Shown here: one piece after another, positions 63,673 to 64,000 of the stretch
How the letters are laid out: the number at the start of each line of letters is the position of its first letter
How positions within the stretch are numbered: position 1 is the first letter of the stretch
Assembly: GCF_023015985.1 (NCBI RefSeq)
Contig: NZ_JALKAO010000002.1
Location: 558,001-622,000 of the forward strand
Direction of reading: 5' to 3'
Length of the DNA stretch: 64,000 nt
Source: Marivita sp. S6314
GTDB taxonomy: Bacteria > Pseudomonadota > Alphaproteobacteria > Rhodobacterales > Rhodobacteraceae
The notes under the pieces: model-generated
Database searches by the model: none
What the model saw: the letters and a program-made list of their open reading frames with translations, nothing else
Told to the model about the DNA's origin: nothing
Made by a program: the position numbers and the translations under genes

Positions 63673-63762
63673 TTAAAGCCCCCCCAGCCAACCGCTGGTG
63701 ACGCCAAACAGCAGGATAATGAGCAACACATAGCTGACGCGTTGCAGGCCGGCACCGGACAT
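63673..63762 (-). CDS. 29-residue single-span membrane peptide
   Basis: The translation is MSGAGLQRVSYVLLIILL followed by FGVTSGWLGGL: a short polar start, one hydrophobic helix (about residues 9-24) and a Gly/Trp tail. GGGAAAGGGTG precedes the ATG as a ribosome site. It ends two bases before the XpaC GTG start, so it is probably the first gene of this tightly packed operon. I know of no named family; conservation has to be tested. Confidence 0.6.
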   Translation of the reverse strand: MSGAGLQRVSYVLLIILLFGVTSGWLGGL

Positions 63763-63842
63763 CAAACACCCTTTCCCTAGTCTCGATAGAAACTTAGGGG
63801 ATGTGCTTGGGGCTTACTAGGGGGAAGTCGGCGCAGATCCGC

Positions 63843-64000
63843 TCATGCGCTCCGATTGCGCTGCATCCGGTCGAAAAGCAGATCCGCCTGCAGTTCAAAG
63901 CTGTTGCGCCCATGGGCAATGCCGCTTTTTCGGGCACGGGCCTCGAACGCGTCGGCAAGCGCCTGCATCTTGGTTTGGTACTTGCGCCGTTCGAACAGGG
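63843..64000 (-). CDS. C-terminal fragment of an unrecognised protein
   Basis: The last 51 codons of a gene running off the right edge, ending FELQADLLFDRMQRNRSA. The fragment is basic and helical and is not recognised. It is on the same strand as the TelA module, 80 bases upstream of the membrane peptide, and may or may not belong to it. Confidence 0.5.
   Translation of the reverse strand, partial: LFERRKYQTKMQALADAFEARARKSGIAHGRNSFELQADLLFDRMQRNRSA

Overview
The window is high-GC DNA with short intergenic gaps and many ATGA/GTGA start-stop overlaps. It reads as the chromosome of an alphaproteobacterium of the Rhodobacteraceae (Roseobacter group). The support is an FnrL-type regulator divergent from hemN, a CycM-type membrane cytochrome c beside pheA, DUF3726 and DUF2927 proteins, a TelA/XpaC operon, and a methylotroph-type serine-cycle cluster. 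No phage, insertion sequence, CRISPR array or conjugation gene was seen, and the window looks like ordinary chromosome rich in catabolic modules.

Region 1 (1-7776) is a myo-inositol catabolism locus. A plus-strand operon iolD-iolC-iolB-iolJ-iolG faces a minus-strand operon of two Gfo/Idh/MocA dehydrogenases flanking an IolE-like protein. A perfect 18-bp LacI-type palindrome lies in the shared promoter region. Region 2 (7779-15075) is all minus strand. It holds a GTGA/ATGA-coupled trio (DUF3726 protein, a 561-residue protein of unknown function, a dipeptidase-fold protein lacking some usual zinc ligands), preceded by a four-gene oxidative/hydrolytic cluster (aldehyde dehydrogenase, flavin monooxygenase, alpha/beta hydrolase, AA_synth-family protein). 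A divergent LysR gene with a 33-bp palindrome probably controls the four-gene cluster. Region 3 (16135-20328) has a ThDP enzyme, glutaryl-CoA dehydrogenase and a family III CoA-transferase, which suggests glutarate use.

Region 4 (20433-37915) is mixed. It contains tRNA-Arg, a TVP38/flavoprotein/histidine kinase operon, rpmH-rnpA-yidD, a Tat-exported intradiol-like protein with a haem membrane protein, argD-argF, truA, ycjX-GNAT-ycjF, a VIT1/CCC1 transporter, and ileS-DUF3253-ogt. Region 5 (38254-48442) encodes most of the serine cycle: malyl-CoA lyase, a LuxR-type regulator, then sgaA-mtkA-mtkB-hprA-ppc-glyA. An array of TACC-containing inverted repeats sits between the regulator and sgaA, and a strong terminator follows glyA.

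Region 6 (48532-58253) has pheA, cytochrome c, a YejABEF-type peptide ABC transporter, and hemN/fnrL divergent around an FNR box. Region 7 (58255-64000) is a minus-strand membrane/stress module: zinc-ribbon membrane protein, SPFH-GYF fusion, DUF2927 lipoprotein, TelA, XpaC, a 29-residue membrane peptide too short for most gene finders, and the 3' end of an unrecognised gene.
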